Shown: in pieces, positions 51,831-61,897 of the stretch
How positions within the stretch are numbered: the first letter of the stretch is position 1
Layout: each line of letters begins with the position of its first letter
Assembly (NCBI GenBank): GCA_026195255.1
Contig: JAPHSS010000020.1
Coordinates: 176,887 to 240,886 of the forward strand
DNA: 64,000 nucleotides
From: Gammaproteobacteria bacterium
GTDB taxonomy: Bacteria > Pseudomonadota > Gammaproteobacteria > SZUA-229
Direction: 5' to 3'
Notes under the pieces: generated by a model
The model's database searches: none
The model's input: the letters and a program-made list of their open reading frames with translations, nothing else
Told to the model about the DNA's origin: nothing
Program-made: the position numbers and the translations under genes

Positions 51831-52544
51831 TCACACACTGGATAATAATGTATCTCTCGCTTTATTGATTTGCTGAGCCAGGTAATCGGAGCCGCCCCTG
51901 TCCGGATGCAGTTTTTGCATTAAGCGTTTGTGGGCAGTATTAATTTCTTTTTTATTTGCCGTTTCAGATACACCTAAAATATCTCTGGCCTGCTTGTCGC
52001 TCATTTCAGAGTCTGTCATTGGTTCACGATATGACTCAGAGCCGCCTTTAGCCCACTCAGGATATTTACGATCAAGATAAGCTATCAATAACGAGGCAGA
52101 TTCGGCATCTTCCTGTTTGCACTGATCAAGTAGCAACATAATCTGTTCAAGACTCATCGCCTGTAACTTTTGTCCCTGAAACTCACCTTCTAACACCTCA
52201 CCCTGCAACTCACCACTTAACACATTTATTTGTAGATGTATAAATCGCGCTGTCATCGTCGACTGATGATTTTGTCGATATCGCTGAAAATAAGGTAGAA
52301 CTGTTGGCCACACACCTATAAAAAACCGCGCCACACGCGGTATTAAAGGTAAAGTTGCACCAACTGCGGCAATCAACCAGTTGAGCCGGCCAGTCAATAC
52401 AAGAACAGCTAACAAACCCACTGATAATATTATTGCCAGGTTTTTTAAAAGCTGCTTCCTTTTAAGCGAGTCCAATCGCCTGAAAAGATATAACACATAA
52501 AAAACAACGAGCAAAATCAGTAAAATTAGGATAATACGTGGCAA
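51831..52544 (-). CDS. Membrane-anchored DnaJ-domain protein
   Basis: Hydrophobic N-terminus; C-terminal J domain ARDILGVSETANKKEINTAHKRLMQKLHPDRGGSDYLAQQINKA. Confidence 0.9.
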   Translation of the reverse strand: MPRIILILLILLVVFYVLYLFRRLDSLKRKQLLKNLAIILSVGLLAVLVLTGRLNWLIAAVGATLPLIPRVARFFIGVWPTVLPYFQRYRQNHQSTMTARFIHLQINVLSGELQGEVLEGEFQGQKLQAMSLEQIMLLLDQCKQEDAESASLLIAYLDRKYPEWAKGGSESYREPMTDSEMSDKQARDILGVSETANKKEINTAHKRLMQKLHPDRGGSDYLAQQINKARDTLLSSV

Positions 52545-52790
52545 AAGTCACCTTTTCTAAAATCAGAGCACAGATACAAAATGATACAAAAAATACCACC
52601 TAAGCAGAATAAAAAACCGCCACTGTGAACACACCATTGTATACTATTATATAGCCATTCGGGCTCATCATATTATAAACAATCCGCGCTAATGTAACTG
52701 TAAAGAATGTTGATAAATGAACAACATCCGTGCTTTTGAGCAAACCCATTTAAATTTAGTAACAAAACTTCATATCCATAAAGATGTAAA

Positions 52791-54830
52791 CTATTTATTA
52801 TTAGAGCGCTTATAATTAATAATTATTGTCACATGGTCTCCCGGATAAATTAAGTCTGGATTTTTTATATTACTTAATTTTGCAAGCTCGGGATAACGCC
52901 ACGGATTATGCACATATCTTTTTGCAATAAACCATAACGTATCGCCCTTTACAACTACGTGAATAAATTTCTTGCTTGATATTACAGAAGAATTTTCTGT
53001 AATACCTGATACGTCCTCTGTTGTTTTATCAGCGATGCTCTTTCTCTCTTTTGATACAAACCCTGACGAACTATCGCCTGCTTCAGCCATTTTAAAAGCT
53101 CTACTTTCTACTGCACTCTGGCTCTCTACCTTGCCTTTACTTTCTATCACCATCTGCCTTTCGATAACTTTTTTACTTTCTGCAATAACCGTATGATCCG
53201 ATATATTTAACTCATCTACTTTTTCTACACCCGTTTCTTCAATAACATATTGATCTACCTTGCTTTCCCCGGACGCAGCGCTCACCTCTTTTTCCGATAC
53301 GCTATTAATTACTCTATTTTCTAAACCCACATCTTTCTGCTCATTGAAATCCGTATCGTAATCATTCACTTCAACACTATTTTCAATTAACTCATTCTCA
53401 CGAACAACATCATTTACGACAATGAGAAGCCCGTCATCATTTTTCGTTATTTCTACCGATTCATTGTCTACAATTATTTGTTGTTTCGCCGAGCTGGCTT
53501 CTACATCACTATTTTTAATAATCGGTTCGATCGCAATGATTTCTTTTTCTGTCACTACAGGTTTCTGTACTTCTGCGTAATTACTGCTTTCTGAATATTC
53601 AAGCGCCTGCGTGATTGCTCTTTTTTTATCTACCTGCAAAACGTTTTCATTATCCAGCACAACGGAGTCGAGAAAATAATAAATTCCGACCACAGCCATT
53701 AAAGCCAACAACCCTAACCAGACAATACCGTTATTATCCTGTGGTATTGGCTGAATCTTAGCGGGCCCGGCCTGCTCGCGATTAATCTCGTTATATTTTT
53801 TTACGTCACTATTTTTTTGTACTATTTCTTTAGCGAACACCTGTGTTTTAATCTTATTGCTTTTAACTGGATTTATATTATTATCTTTATTTTTTTTCGA
53901 AACCTGCATATGGTTTTTATAAAGCTTGTTATCTTCAGCTTTACTACTGTATATAGTGTTAATTTCTGACTTTCTTTCTGATGCCCTATTTGCAGGCTGA
54001 TAGCTGCTTTGTTTTTTACTTTTCTGTTTTTCGGTATCTAATTCATTAACATGTGAACTCTTTATGTTATTTTTTTCACTAACATCATCTGCTTTAACAG
54101 CCTCAGACTTCACTATCCTGGCTTTATTTATATCGCTATTTTCAATTCCTGTTTTATATATTGGAACCACATTTTCTGATGTTTCATTATTATTCTTAAC
54201 ATCACTTATTTCACTGTGTTCCTCTGCAGATATATTTACAGAATTTATATTCTCCGTTGTTATAATATCAACTGTATTCTCTTCAATAATTTGTTTTTTA
54301 GTTCCACCAGGAGAACTCGTTGATATATTTTTATTTTTTTCCTGCTGATTAGCAGCGACTTTTATCATTTCAATATGCTTACGAAGATAACCTGTTGATT
54401 TGAATTTATCCAGCTGTTCAAAGTCAGCATATAATCTGATATTTTTTTCTTCTATTAGCGTTCGACTAAATACATTTCGAGGAATATAAACAGGCACCTG
54501 AGACCAGCCTTTAGTGGGGAAACTTATAACATCTTCTATTTCATCGACCCAGAATCCTGCATGCCCCCCCTCCACCTCAACAATGACTATTTTACCCGGA
54601 TTATTCATATCCGCCTCGTCAACACCAAATCTAACCCTTAGATCAACCAGTCTCACCATACCGTGTATAGATTTAAATACACCGGGCTCCGCCGCACTCG
54701 AACCTGGGGGAACGGTTAGTTTAGGCGGTAGTGTAACGGCCTCTACAGGCATAGTTGGCGAACACACAAACACCGGCCCTACTCTGTAGAGCAATAACGC
54801 ATTTGATTCCTGAATATTATGAACTGACAA
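52791..54830 (-). CDS. CheW-like domain / transmembrane / LysM fusion protein
   Basis: N-terminal CheW-like FKSIHGMVRLVDLRVRFGVDEADMNNPGKIVIVEVEGGHAGFWVDEIEDVISFP; TM GIVWLGLLALMAVVGIYYFL; C-terminal LysM HVVVKGDTLWFIAKRYVHNPWRYPELAKLSNIKNPDLIYPGDHVTI. Confidence 0.85.
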   Translation of the reverse strand: MSVHNIQESNALLLYRVGPVFVCSPTMPVEAVTLPPKLTVPPGSSAAEPGVFKSIHGMVRLVDLRVRFGVDEADMNNPGKIVIVEVEGGHAGFWVDEIEDVISFPTKGWSQVPVYIPRNVFSRTLIEEKNIRLYADFEQLDKFKSTGYLRKHIEMIKVAANQQEKNKNISTSSPGGTKKQIIEENTVDIITTENINSVNISAEEHSEISDVKNNNETSENVVPIYKTGIENSDINKARIVKSEAVKADDVSEKNNIKSSHVNELDTEKQKSKKQSSYQPANRASERKSEINTIYSSKAEDNKLYKNHMQVSKKNKDNNINPVKSNKIKTQVFAKEIVQKNSDVKKYNEINREQAGPAKIQPIPQDNNGIVWLGLLALMAVVGIYYFLDSVVLDNENVLQVDKKRAITQALEYSESSNYAEVQKPVVTEKEIIAIEPIIKNSDVEASSAKQQIIVDNESVEITKNDDGLLIVVNDVVRENELIENSVEVNDYDTDFNEQKDVGLENRVINSVSEKEVSAASGESKVDQYVIEETGVEKVDELNISDHTVIAESKKVIERQMVIESKGKVESQSAVESRAFKMAEAGDSSSGFVSKERKSIADKTTEDVSGITENSSVISSKKFIHVVVKGDTLWFIAKRYVHNPWRYPELAKLSNIKNPDLIYPGDHVTIIINYKRSNNK

Positions 54831-54832
54831 GA

Positions 54833-55588
54833 TTATTCCATATATTTTTCCTGCCAGCTTTTATATAACTGCCAGGTGTATTCTGTAAATTCTTCTTTAC
54901 TATTAAACTGTGACGGATCTATCGCATCAAACACATAATAGTTAGCTGTACTATTTTCAGTATTCAGAAAATGATATATTTTATCCAGTAACGTATGTGG
55001 ATCTCTCCAGGCAAAATCGTCCTGTGCTTCGTAATGTAAAAAAACAGGCAAAATAGGCACACCTGTTTTCATTGAAACATCAAATGCCCCATAACGAAAT
55101 GATTCAAAAATACGTTTACCTTTACAACCACCTTCAGGGTAGAGCGCTATATTCTTGCCGTTTTCTACTTCTTTTCTTATCGTTTCTGCTGCTTTATTTC
55201 TCGAATCTTTTGATTCTCGTTTAACATAAAGATTACCCGCAGCTGATGAAATTCTACCTACCACCCACCAGTCTTTAACTTCTATTTTAGCTAATGAGTA
55301 AACCTCAAATAGTGCTGGAATACCTATATCCTCAAATGCTGAAGGGTGATTAGCAATAAGAATGTAGTTCTGGGGAATATCATTCGTATTTTTCTGATGT
55401 AATTTTAAATTAACATCCAGTGCGCGCACAAATGACTTACACCACACCCTGAAAAGACGATAATACCAATAACCCAATAAGCCTGCAGGCAACCACGACA
55501 GCACATATAAAAGAACCGTAAGCAATAAAAAATCCAGCCACATTGCTGCTAATTTCAATATTCTGGCAATATAATAAAACACATGCAC
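54833..55588 (-). CDS. 1-acyl-sn-glycerol-3-phosphate acyltransferase-like protein
   Basis: NHPSAFEDIG (NHxxxxD), ALYPEGGCKG. Confidence 0.9.
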   Translation of the reverse strand: MHVFYYIARILKLAAMWLDFLLLTVLLYVLSWLPAGLLGYWYYRLFRVWCKSFVRALDVNLKLHQKNTNDIPQNYILIANHPSAFEDIGIPALFEVYSLAKIEVKDWWVVGRISSAAGNLYVKRESKDSRNKAAETIRKEVENGKNIALYPEGGCKGKRIFESFRYGAFDVSMKTGVPILPVFLHYEAQDDFAWRDPHTLLDKIYHFLNTENSTANYYVFDAIDPSQFNSKEEFTEYTWQLYKSWQEKYME

Positions 55589-55711
55589 TCCCTTAACTGG
55601 TCATTTAACTTATAAATTAATTTAATTATAGTTCATTAAATATATAAGCTTTTGATTGACCTGATTGGTTGCTGTTGTTAACTTGCTGACACAATAACAA
55701 ATCACTTGATC

Positions 55712-56521
55712 ATGAAATTAAACTACCTTAAACACTTACTACTTTTCTGTTCAATTATCACATCTGGCTGCGCCAGTGTGAGCGGGCCTACTGACCCTCG
55801 AGACCCCCTTGAAAGCTATAATCGTGTTGTTTATGAGTTTAATGATGGCTTTGATCGCTATTTGTTAAAACCAGTCGCAGAGGGCTATGAAACAATTACA
55901 CCTGACCCGATAATGAAGGGTATAAATAACTTTTTCAGTAATCTTGATGATGTCATTGTTATATTTAACGATCTCCTGCAACTAAAACCTATGCAGTTCG
56001 TTTCAGATACCGGCCGCTTTATCATTAACAGCACCCTTGGTTTAGCGGGTTTTATTGACTGGGCCAGTGATATGAATATGCCAAAACACCAGGAAGACTT
56101 CGGACAAACACTGGGTTACTGGGGTGTGCCTGAAGGCCCTTATTTTATCATTCCTTTTTGGGGGCCTAGCACAATCCGTGATGCACCCGGTTTGCTAGTT
56201 GATAGCGCACAGTTCGACCCTATCTGGCAGGAAATTGAAAACGGCTTCCCAACTGTTCATCGGGATAGAGAGCTATCATGGGGGCTAACGGCTGTTAAAG
56301 CCATTGATACTCGCGCTTCATTATTAAAAGCAGAGAGCATACTAAATGAGGCGGCTTTAGACCGCTACACCTTTATACGTGAAGCCTTTCTGCAGCGACG
56401 CTTAAACCTTGTTCATGATGGTAACCCACCTGAGGAAGCCGTTGAATTTAATGAAGATGAGTTATTTGATTTCGATGAACCTGAAAAAGCACCAGATAAG
56501 CCCGGAACTATAGATGAGTAA
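55712..56521 (+). CDS. mlaA: MlaA/VacJ family lipoprotein
   Basis: Lipobox TSGC; DPRDPLESYNRVVYEFNDGFDRYLLKPVAEGYE...DFGQTLGYWGVPEGPYFIIPFWGPSTIRD. Confidence 0.95.
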   Translation: MKLNYLKHLLLFCSIITSGCASVSGPTDPRDPLESYNRVVYEFNDGFDRYLLKPVAEGYETITPDPIMKGINNFFSNLDDVIVIFNDLLQLKPMQFVSDTGRFIINSTLGLAGFIDWASDMNMPKHQEDFGQTLGYWGVPEGPYFIIPFWGPSTIRDAPGLLVDSAQFDPIWQEIENGFPTVHRDRELSWGLTAVKAIDTRASLLKAESILNEAALDRYTFIREAFLQRRLNLVHDGNPPEEAVEFNEDELFDFDEPEKAPDKPGTIDE

Positions 56522-57260
56522 CTTTGTTCAACCGCCTAAAACATTGCTTCGTCAAACCGGTCGCGCACTTGTTGATTTCAATATGATTCATGAAGGCGAC
56601 CGCGTTTTACTTGGTCTATCCGGCGGCAAAGACTCATTAGCTTTATTGCATATTCTCAACCACTTTCAGAGGCATGCACCTATTAAGTTTGAGTTTGCCG
56701 CCATGACAGTTGACCCAATGGCGGGAGACTTTGATCCATCACCTATGATTCCTTATTTAGAGTCTTTGGGTGTTGAGTATCACTACCGGCGCGAGCCAAT
56801 TATGGATATGGCAAAAGAGCACATGGGTAAACCCTCTTATTGCTCATTTTGTTCACGCATTAAACGCGGCATTATGTATAACACTGCCAGAAAACATGGT
56901 TTTAATGTGATTGCACTTGCCCAACACCTGGATGATCTTGCAGAAAGTTTTATGATGTCAGCGTTTCATGGCGGACAACTTAGAACCATGAAAGCTAATT
57001 ATGTTATTGATGAAGGTGACTTAAGGGTCATTCGCCCACTGGTTTACGCCCGTGAACGACAAACCCGTGAGTTTTCTAATAACACTGAACTACCGGTAAT
57101 CCCGGACTCCTGTCCCGCCTGTTTTTCGATGCCAACTCAGCGACAACATTTTAAAGAGTTGTTAGCGGCTGAAGAACTAGAAAACAAAACCTTGTTTAAG
57201 AGTTTATTAACAACCATGAAACCTTTAATGAGTGAAGGCTGCCCTGATATTAAAATTTAG
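56514..57260 (+). CDS. TtcA-like PP-loop tRNA thiolation ATPase
   Basis: LLGLSGGKDSLALLHIL, SYCSFCSRIKRG, CPAC. Confidence 0.9.
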   Translation: MSNFVQPPKTLLRQTGRALVDFNMIHEGDRVLLGLSGGKDSLALLHILNHFQRHAPIKFEFAAMTVDPMAGDFDPSPMIPYLESLGVEYHYRREPIMDMAKEHMGKPSYCSFCSRIKRGIMYNTARKHGFNVIALAQHLDDLAESFMMSAFHGGQLRTMKANYVIDEGDLRVIRPLVYARERQTREFSNNTELPVIPDSCPACFSMPTQRQHFKELLAAEELENKTLFKSLLTTMKPLMSEGCPDIKI

Positions 57261-57324
57261 ATGAATTGCCACTAAAACTTAAACCTCTGTGTTCTCCGCG
57301 CCTCTGTTGCAAAGCCTGTTTCAT

Positions 57325-58281
57325 TCAGTACAATTTCGCCTCGCCATCAGGTCTTGTCTTAAATAACTTCATAATCCAGAAATACTGCGATGGGCATAAC
57401 CTGATGATTTCTTCAAGAGACTTATTCATAACCAGGGTATCTTCATAATCATCACCCGTTGGAAAATCTTTTAACGCAGGCAGTATATGAATATTGTAAC
57501 GATGCCTGTCTTCATCATAACAGGCCATGCAGGGCAAAACATCCGCTTTGCATGATTTTGCCAACCGGCCTAAAATGGGAACACTGGCCTTTTCAACGCC
57601 AAAAAACGGAGCAAAAATTGAACGCTCTGCACCAAGATCTTCGTCTGGCAAATAAAACATAGTGCAGCCGCCTCGCACATCTTTTATTATAGGACGCAAA
57701 CCCGTTTCTCTAGTATACAAAATACCACCGTGACGAGAACGCCCTTTGGCAACAAACCAGTCCACTAATTTGTTTTTCATTGGATTAAATGGCCCCGATA
57801 ACGGATAACTCATTGTTGCCGCTGATACCGCCGCTTCCAGGCCAAGACTATGAGCCGCCATAAAAATAACCGAGCGATTATTATTTAATGACGCCTCAAT
57901 ATTTTCCTGCCCCTGAAATACAATTCTTTTTTTAAGAATAAATTTTGGTGCCCACCAGATAATGCCATAATATAAAATACTTCTTGCCTGGTGCCTGAAG
58001 TTTCGTCTAATTAACTCTTTTTTCTCTTCATCATTTAATTCAGGAAAACACAAATCGATATTTTTTCTGGCTATTCTTCGTCTTTTTTTATTTATGTTCC
58101 TAATCAAATCACCCAGTTTATTTGCCAGCCCATCCAGGAAAGACCCGGGCAAAAACATAAACAACCACAAAAACACACTTGAAATCCAGACACCCCAGTA
58201 TGTCGGTTTTAAATATTCGAGCTTAAAAGATGTATCATAGACCAGTGAACTTTTAGGTTTTATTTTTTTCTTTTGATTCAT
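57325..58281 (-). CDS. LpxL/LpxM-family lipid A acyltransferase
   Basis: RRRIARKNIDLCFPELNDEEKKELIRRNFRHQARS, FMAAHSLGLE. Confidence 0.92.
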   Translation of the reverse strand: MNQKKKIKPKSSLVYDTSFKLEYLKPTYWGVWISSVFLWLFMFLPGSFLDGLANKLGDLIRNINKKRRRIARKNIDLCFPELNDEEKKELIRRNFRHQARSILYYGIIWWAPKFILKKRIVFQGQENIEASLNNNRSVIFMAAHSLGLEAAVSAATMSYPLSGPFNPMKNKLVDWFVAKGRSRHGGILYTRETGLRPIIKDVRGGCTMFYLPDEDLGAERSIFAPFFGVEKASVPILGRLAKSCKADVLPCMACYDEDRHRYNIHILPALKDFPTGDDYEDTLVMNKSLEEIIRLCPSQYFWIMKLFKTRPDGEAKLY

Positions 58282-58841
58282 TTTTTTGCCACAAAAAAGA
58301 CCTGCCCCTGCTTACTTTCCGGGCCGTTTGCATTTTCATCATCTTCACGATAATACAACAACTGCATATCTGAAAAAACATTCAGCAGTTCATTTTTTTT
58401 AAGCCTGAAGGCTTCTCTAGCTGGCCCCTGTTCTTTATATTGCAAACCACTAAAAGTCTGATAAAACAACAGCCCGCCTTTTTTCAAAACATCATACAAG
58501 TAACGTAAATTTTCACGATGCAAAAAATAACTCACTACAACAACATCATACTGGTTTTGTATTTTGGGAGACTCATTTTCCAGATCATAAACATCAGCGC
58601 TTAATAACAGACTATTATTCTTAGCGTACTGGTTAATTTTCTCTACTGCAACTTCTGACAAATCCCACGCTTTTACTTCATAACCTTTTTTAGCGAGATA
58701 AATTCCGTTGCCTGCTAAACCGCTCGCATAATCAAGCGCTTTACCTTTGCAGGACAATAGATGGCTATTTTTTAATATCACATCTGCTGGAGTAGAATTT
58801 TCAACTGACTTTTCTGCATATACCGAATTCCAGTCTGGCAT
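58278..58841 (-). CDS. SAM-dependent methyltransferase (TehB-like)
   Basis: ALDYASGLAGNGIYLAKKGYEVKAWDLSEVAVEKI. Confidence 0.9.
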   Translation of the reverse strand: MPDWNSVYAEKSVENSTPADVILKNSHLLSCKGKALDYASGLAGNGIYLAKKGYEVKAWDLSEVAVEKINQYAKNNSLLLSADVYDLENESPKIQNQYDVVVVSYFLHRENLRYLYDVLKKGGLLFYQTFSGLQYKEQGPAREAFRLKKNELLNVFSDMQLLYYREDDENANGPESKQGQVFFVAKK

Positions 58842-60292
58842 TATTTTCTCCAGAATGCAGGCGTGAGTAATACCAGAAGCGTGAATATTTCAAGACGACC
58901 TAATAACATACCAAAACTCAGCACCCACTTGGCAAAATCATTAATAGATGCATAGTTTGATGCCACTTTTCCAAGGCCAGGGCCTAAATTATTAAGTGTT
59001 GCAGCCACCGCAGAAAATGACGTTATTTGATCAAGCCCGCTTGCCATTAACAACAGCATCATTATTACAAACACCAACACATAAATCGCAAAAAAGCCCC
59101 ATACTGCGTCAATTATTGAATCGGCTACCGGTTTTGTACCGATCTTAACCAGAATAACTGCCTTTGGATGAATTAATCTTGTCATTTCGCGCATACCCTG
59201 CTTTAACAACAAAATAACTCGTATCACTTTCAATCCGCCACCAGTTGAGCCTGCACAACCGCCAATAAAACTTGTAAAAAGTAATAACACGGGTAAAAAA
59301 CTTGGCCACAAATGAAATTCAGTTGTTGCAAAACCAGTTGTTGTGCCAATAGATACCACATGAAAAACGCCTAACAAAAGTGATTCACTATAACTATCCG
59401 TAGCATCAGTGAACTGCAGGAAAACAACTGCAATTATTGAAACAAATAATAAAACCTGAAAATAAACTTTGAATTCTGCATCTTTTAAATAAGATCTAAA
59501 ACTCCAGCTTCTAAATGCCAAAAAATGTAATGCGAAATTAACGCCACCTAAAAACATAAAAATTATTGCAACAATTTTAATTCCAACTTCATCAAAATAG
59601 CCCAGGCTTGCATCATGAGTAGAAAAGCCACCAATAGCCACTGTTGAAAAACTGTGCGTTACCGCATCAAATATATTCATTCCAGCAAACCAGTACGCTA
59701 AAGCACACATAACAGTTAAGGTTAAATAAATATACCAAAGCGCTTTTGCTGTTTCAGTTATACGAGGTGTTAATTTCCTGTCTTTTATAGGCCCTGGTGT
59801 TTCTGCCTTATAAAGCTGCATACCACCAATGCCAAGCATAGGCAAAACCGCAACCGCCAATACGATAATACCCATCCCACCTAACCACTGTAATTCCTGG
59901 CGATAAAAAAGTATGGAATGAGGCAGGCTATCCAGGTTGGTAATAACCGTTGCACCGGTAGTTGTTAAACCAGAAACTGATTCAAAAAATGCGTCTGTTA
60001 TTGATATATCCAGTTGTTCATAAAGTATCAAAGGCAATGTTCCAGCTATACTTAATATAAACCAGAAGAGCACAACAACAATAAAACCATCCCTGAGGCG
60101 CAAGTCTTTCTTTGAGTTTTTTACGGGCAACCATAAAACAAAACCCGTTGCTAACAACACTATATATGCGGTAAAAAATGCGTCGGCTGCATTTTCTTGA
60201 TATATAAAATCAATAATTATAGGAGGCAGCAATGTAAAACTGAAGAGCATTATTAAAATGCCAGAAATACGCTGAATAACAGTAAAGTGCAA
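58841..60292 (-). CDS. trkH: Trk potassium transporter membrane subunit TrkH
   Basis: SVSGLTTTGATV, FSTVAIGGFSTHDAS, GGCAGSTGGGLKVIR. Confidence 0.97.
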   Translation of the reverse strand: MHFTVIQRISGILIMLFSFTLLPPIIIDFIYQENAADAFFTAYIVLLATGFVLWLPVKNSKKDLRLRDGFIVVVLFWFILSIAGTLPLILYEQLDISITDAFFESVSGLTTTGATVITNLDSLPHSILFYRQELQWLGGMGIIVLAVAVLPMLGIGGMQLYKAETPGPIKDRKLTPRITETAKALWYIYLTLTVMCALAYWFAGMNIFDAVTHSFSTVAIGGFSTHDASLGYFDEVGIKIVAIIFMFLGGVNFALHFLAFRSWSFRSYLKDAEFKVYFQVLLFVSIIAVVFLQFTDATDSYSESLLLGVFHVVSIGTTTGFATTEFHLWPSFLPVLLLFTSFIGGCAGSTGGGLKVIRVILLLKQGMREMTRLIHPKAVILVKIGTKPVADSIIDAVWGFFAIYVLVFVIMMLLLMASGLDQITSFSAVAATLNNLGPGLGKVASNYASINDFAKWVLSFGMLLGRLEIFTLLVLLTPAFWRK

Positions 60293-60303
60293 AATATCTT
60301 ACC

Positions 60304-61680
60304 TTAGATAAATGTAATGCCCACCTGAAACAGGCGTTCAACATCATTAATTTTTTTCTTATCTACTAAAAACATTATTACATGGTCTTCAGACTCTATA
60401 ACAGTATCATGATGCGCAATAATTACTTCTTCACCACGAACTATTGCACCGATTGTTGTGCCTTCTGGAAGATCTATTTCTTCAATTAATTTTCCAATAA
60501 CTTTGGAGTTGCCACTATCACCATGAGCAATAGCTTCAATTGCTTCTGCAGCTCCACGACGCAATGAGTGTACCGCGACAACATCACCTCGCCTCACATG
60601 TGTTAATAATGCGCCAATAGTCACCTGCTCTGGAGAAATAGCAACATCAATTGCTTCCTGATTTTCCATTAAATCAACATAAGCAGGGCGATTAATCAAC
60701 GACATGGTTTTTCGAGTGCCTAATTTTTTAGCCAACATTGCCGATAAAATATTTGCTTCATCATCATTCGTTACAGAACAAAAAACATCCATACTATCTA
60801 TATTTTCTTCTAACAATAATTCTTCATCTGCCGAATCACCCAATAAAACCACTGATTTATCGAGCGTCTGAGAAAGATAAAAAGCACGATCAGCATTACG
60901 TTCTACAATTTTCACCTGGTGACGTTTTTCCAGGCGCTCGGCAAGGCGTTTACCAATATTGCCACCTCCCGCGATCATAATTCGTTTGTTACGCTTATCG
61001 AGTTTTCGTAATTCGCGTATTACGACACGAATATCTCCACGTGCGGCAATAAAGAAGACCTCATCGCCGGCCTCCAGTACTGTGTGGCCTCTTGGAATAA
61101 TCGCTCTATCACGTCGATAGATTGCGGCAACTCGTGTATCGGTTCCAGGTGTATGTTTAGGTAACTCACTTAACTGATGACCAACCAGGGGCCCCCCATA
61201 ATAAGCACGCATACCAACCAGTACGACTTTACCGTCAGCAAAATCTAATACCTGTAAAGCGCCAGGGTACTCAATAATATTAAATATGTAATTTGTTACA
61301 ATTTCTTCAGGACTAATAATTACATCAACAGGTACAGCATTGCCCTTGAATAGTTCATTATGCTTGAGATATTGTGATGAGCGGATGCGTGCAATTTTAG
61401 TGGGCGTGTGATGTAGAGTCCAGGCAACCTGACAGGCGACCATATTTACTTCATCGCTATTGGTTACCGCAATGAGCATATCCACATCTTCAATGCCTGC
61501 CTGCTCAAGAATATTTGGATGAGCCGCATTACCAACCACGGTTTGAATATCAAGCCTGTCTCGAAGCTCATTAAGCACTTCAACACGGTGATCAATTAAC
61601 GTTATATCATTTGCTTCAGATGCAAGATTGGCCGCTACTGATGAACCTACCTGCCCAGCACCCAGAATCAGAATTTTCAT
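60304..61680 (-). CDS. trkA: Trk system potassium transporter TrkA
   Basis: MKILILGAGQVGSSVAANLASEANDITLIDH; second Rossmann IMIAGGGNIGKRLAERLE. Confidence 0.98.
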   Translation of the reverse strand: MKILILGAGQVGSSVAANLASEANDITLIDHRVEVLNELRDRLDIQTVVGNAAHPNILEQAGIEDVDMLIAVTNSDEVNMVACQVAWTLHHTPTKIARIRSSQYLKHNELFKGNAVPVDVIISPEEIVTNYIFNIIEYPGALQVLDFADGKVVLVGMRAYYGGPLVGHQLSELPKHTPGTDTRVAAIYRRDRAIIPRGHTVLEAGDEVFFIAARGDIRVVIRELRKLDKRNKRIMIAGGGNIGKRLAERLEKRHQVKIVERNADRAFYLSQTLDKSVVLLGDSADEELLLEENIDSMDVFCSVTNDDEANILSAMLAKKLGTRKTMSLINRPAYVDLMENQEAIDVAISPEQVTIGALLTHVRRGDVVAVHSLRRGAAEAIEAIAHGDSGNSKVIGKLIEEIDLPEGTTIGAIVRGEEVIIAHHDTVIESEDHVIMFLVDKKKINDVERLFQVGITFI

Positions 61681-61897
61681 ATCTTAACTTCAAGTTATCC
61701 TGAAAAGCTTATATCCTTTCCAGGGTTAAGTGTAATCGCGAAGTTTACGCCTTTATGGCTTATTTTCCAGTTAAAAACGATGCATTAGCTAAACGATTAT
61801 TTCTTTAAATGAGTAGTTGAAGCTTTCGACTGACTAACATACATAAGAATAATTCTTAATAGAAGTAAACACCTGCCTCTTACAAAATCAGATATCA

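Noticed and set aside
54064-54348. 94-aa + strand ORF and similar Ser/Leu-rich ORFs at 52972..53196 and 54514..54789
   Set aside because: Antisense to the CheW/LysM gene; composition reflects the complementary strand of the acidic low-complexity linker.
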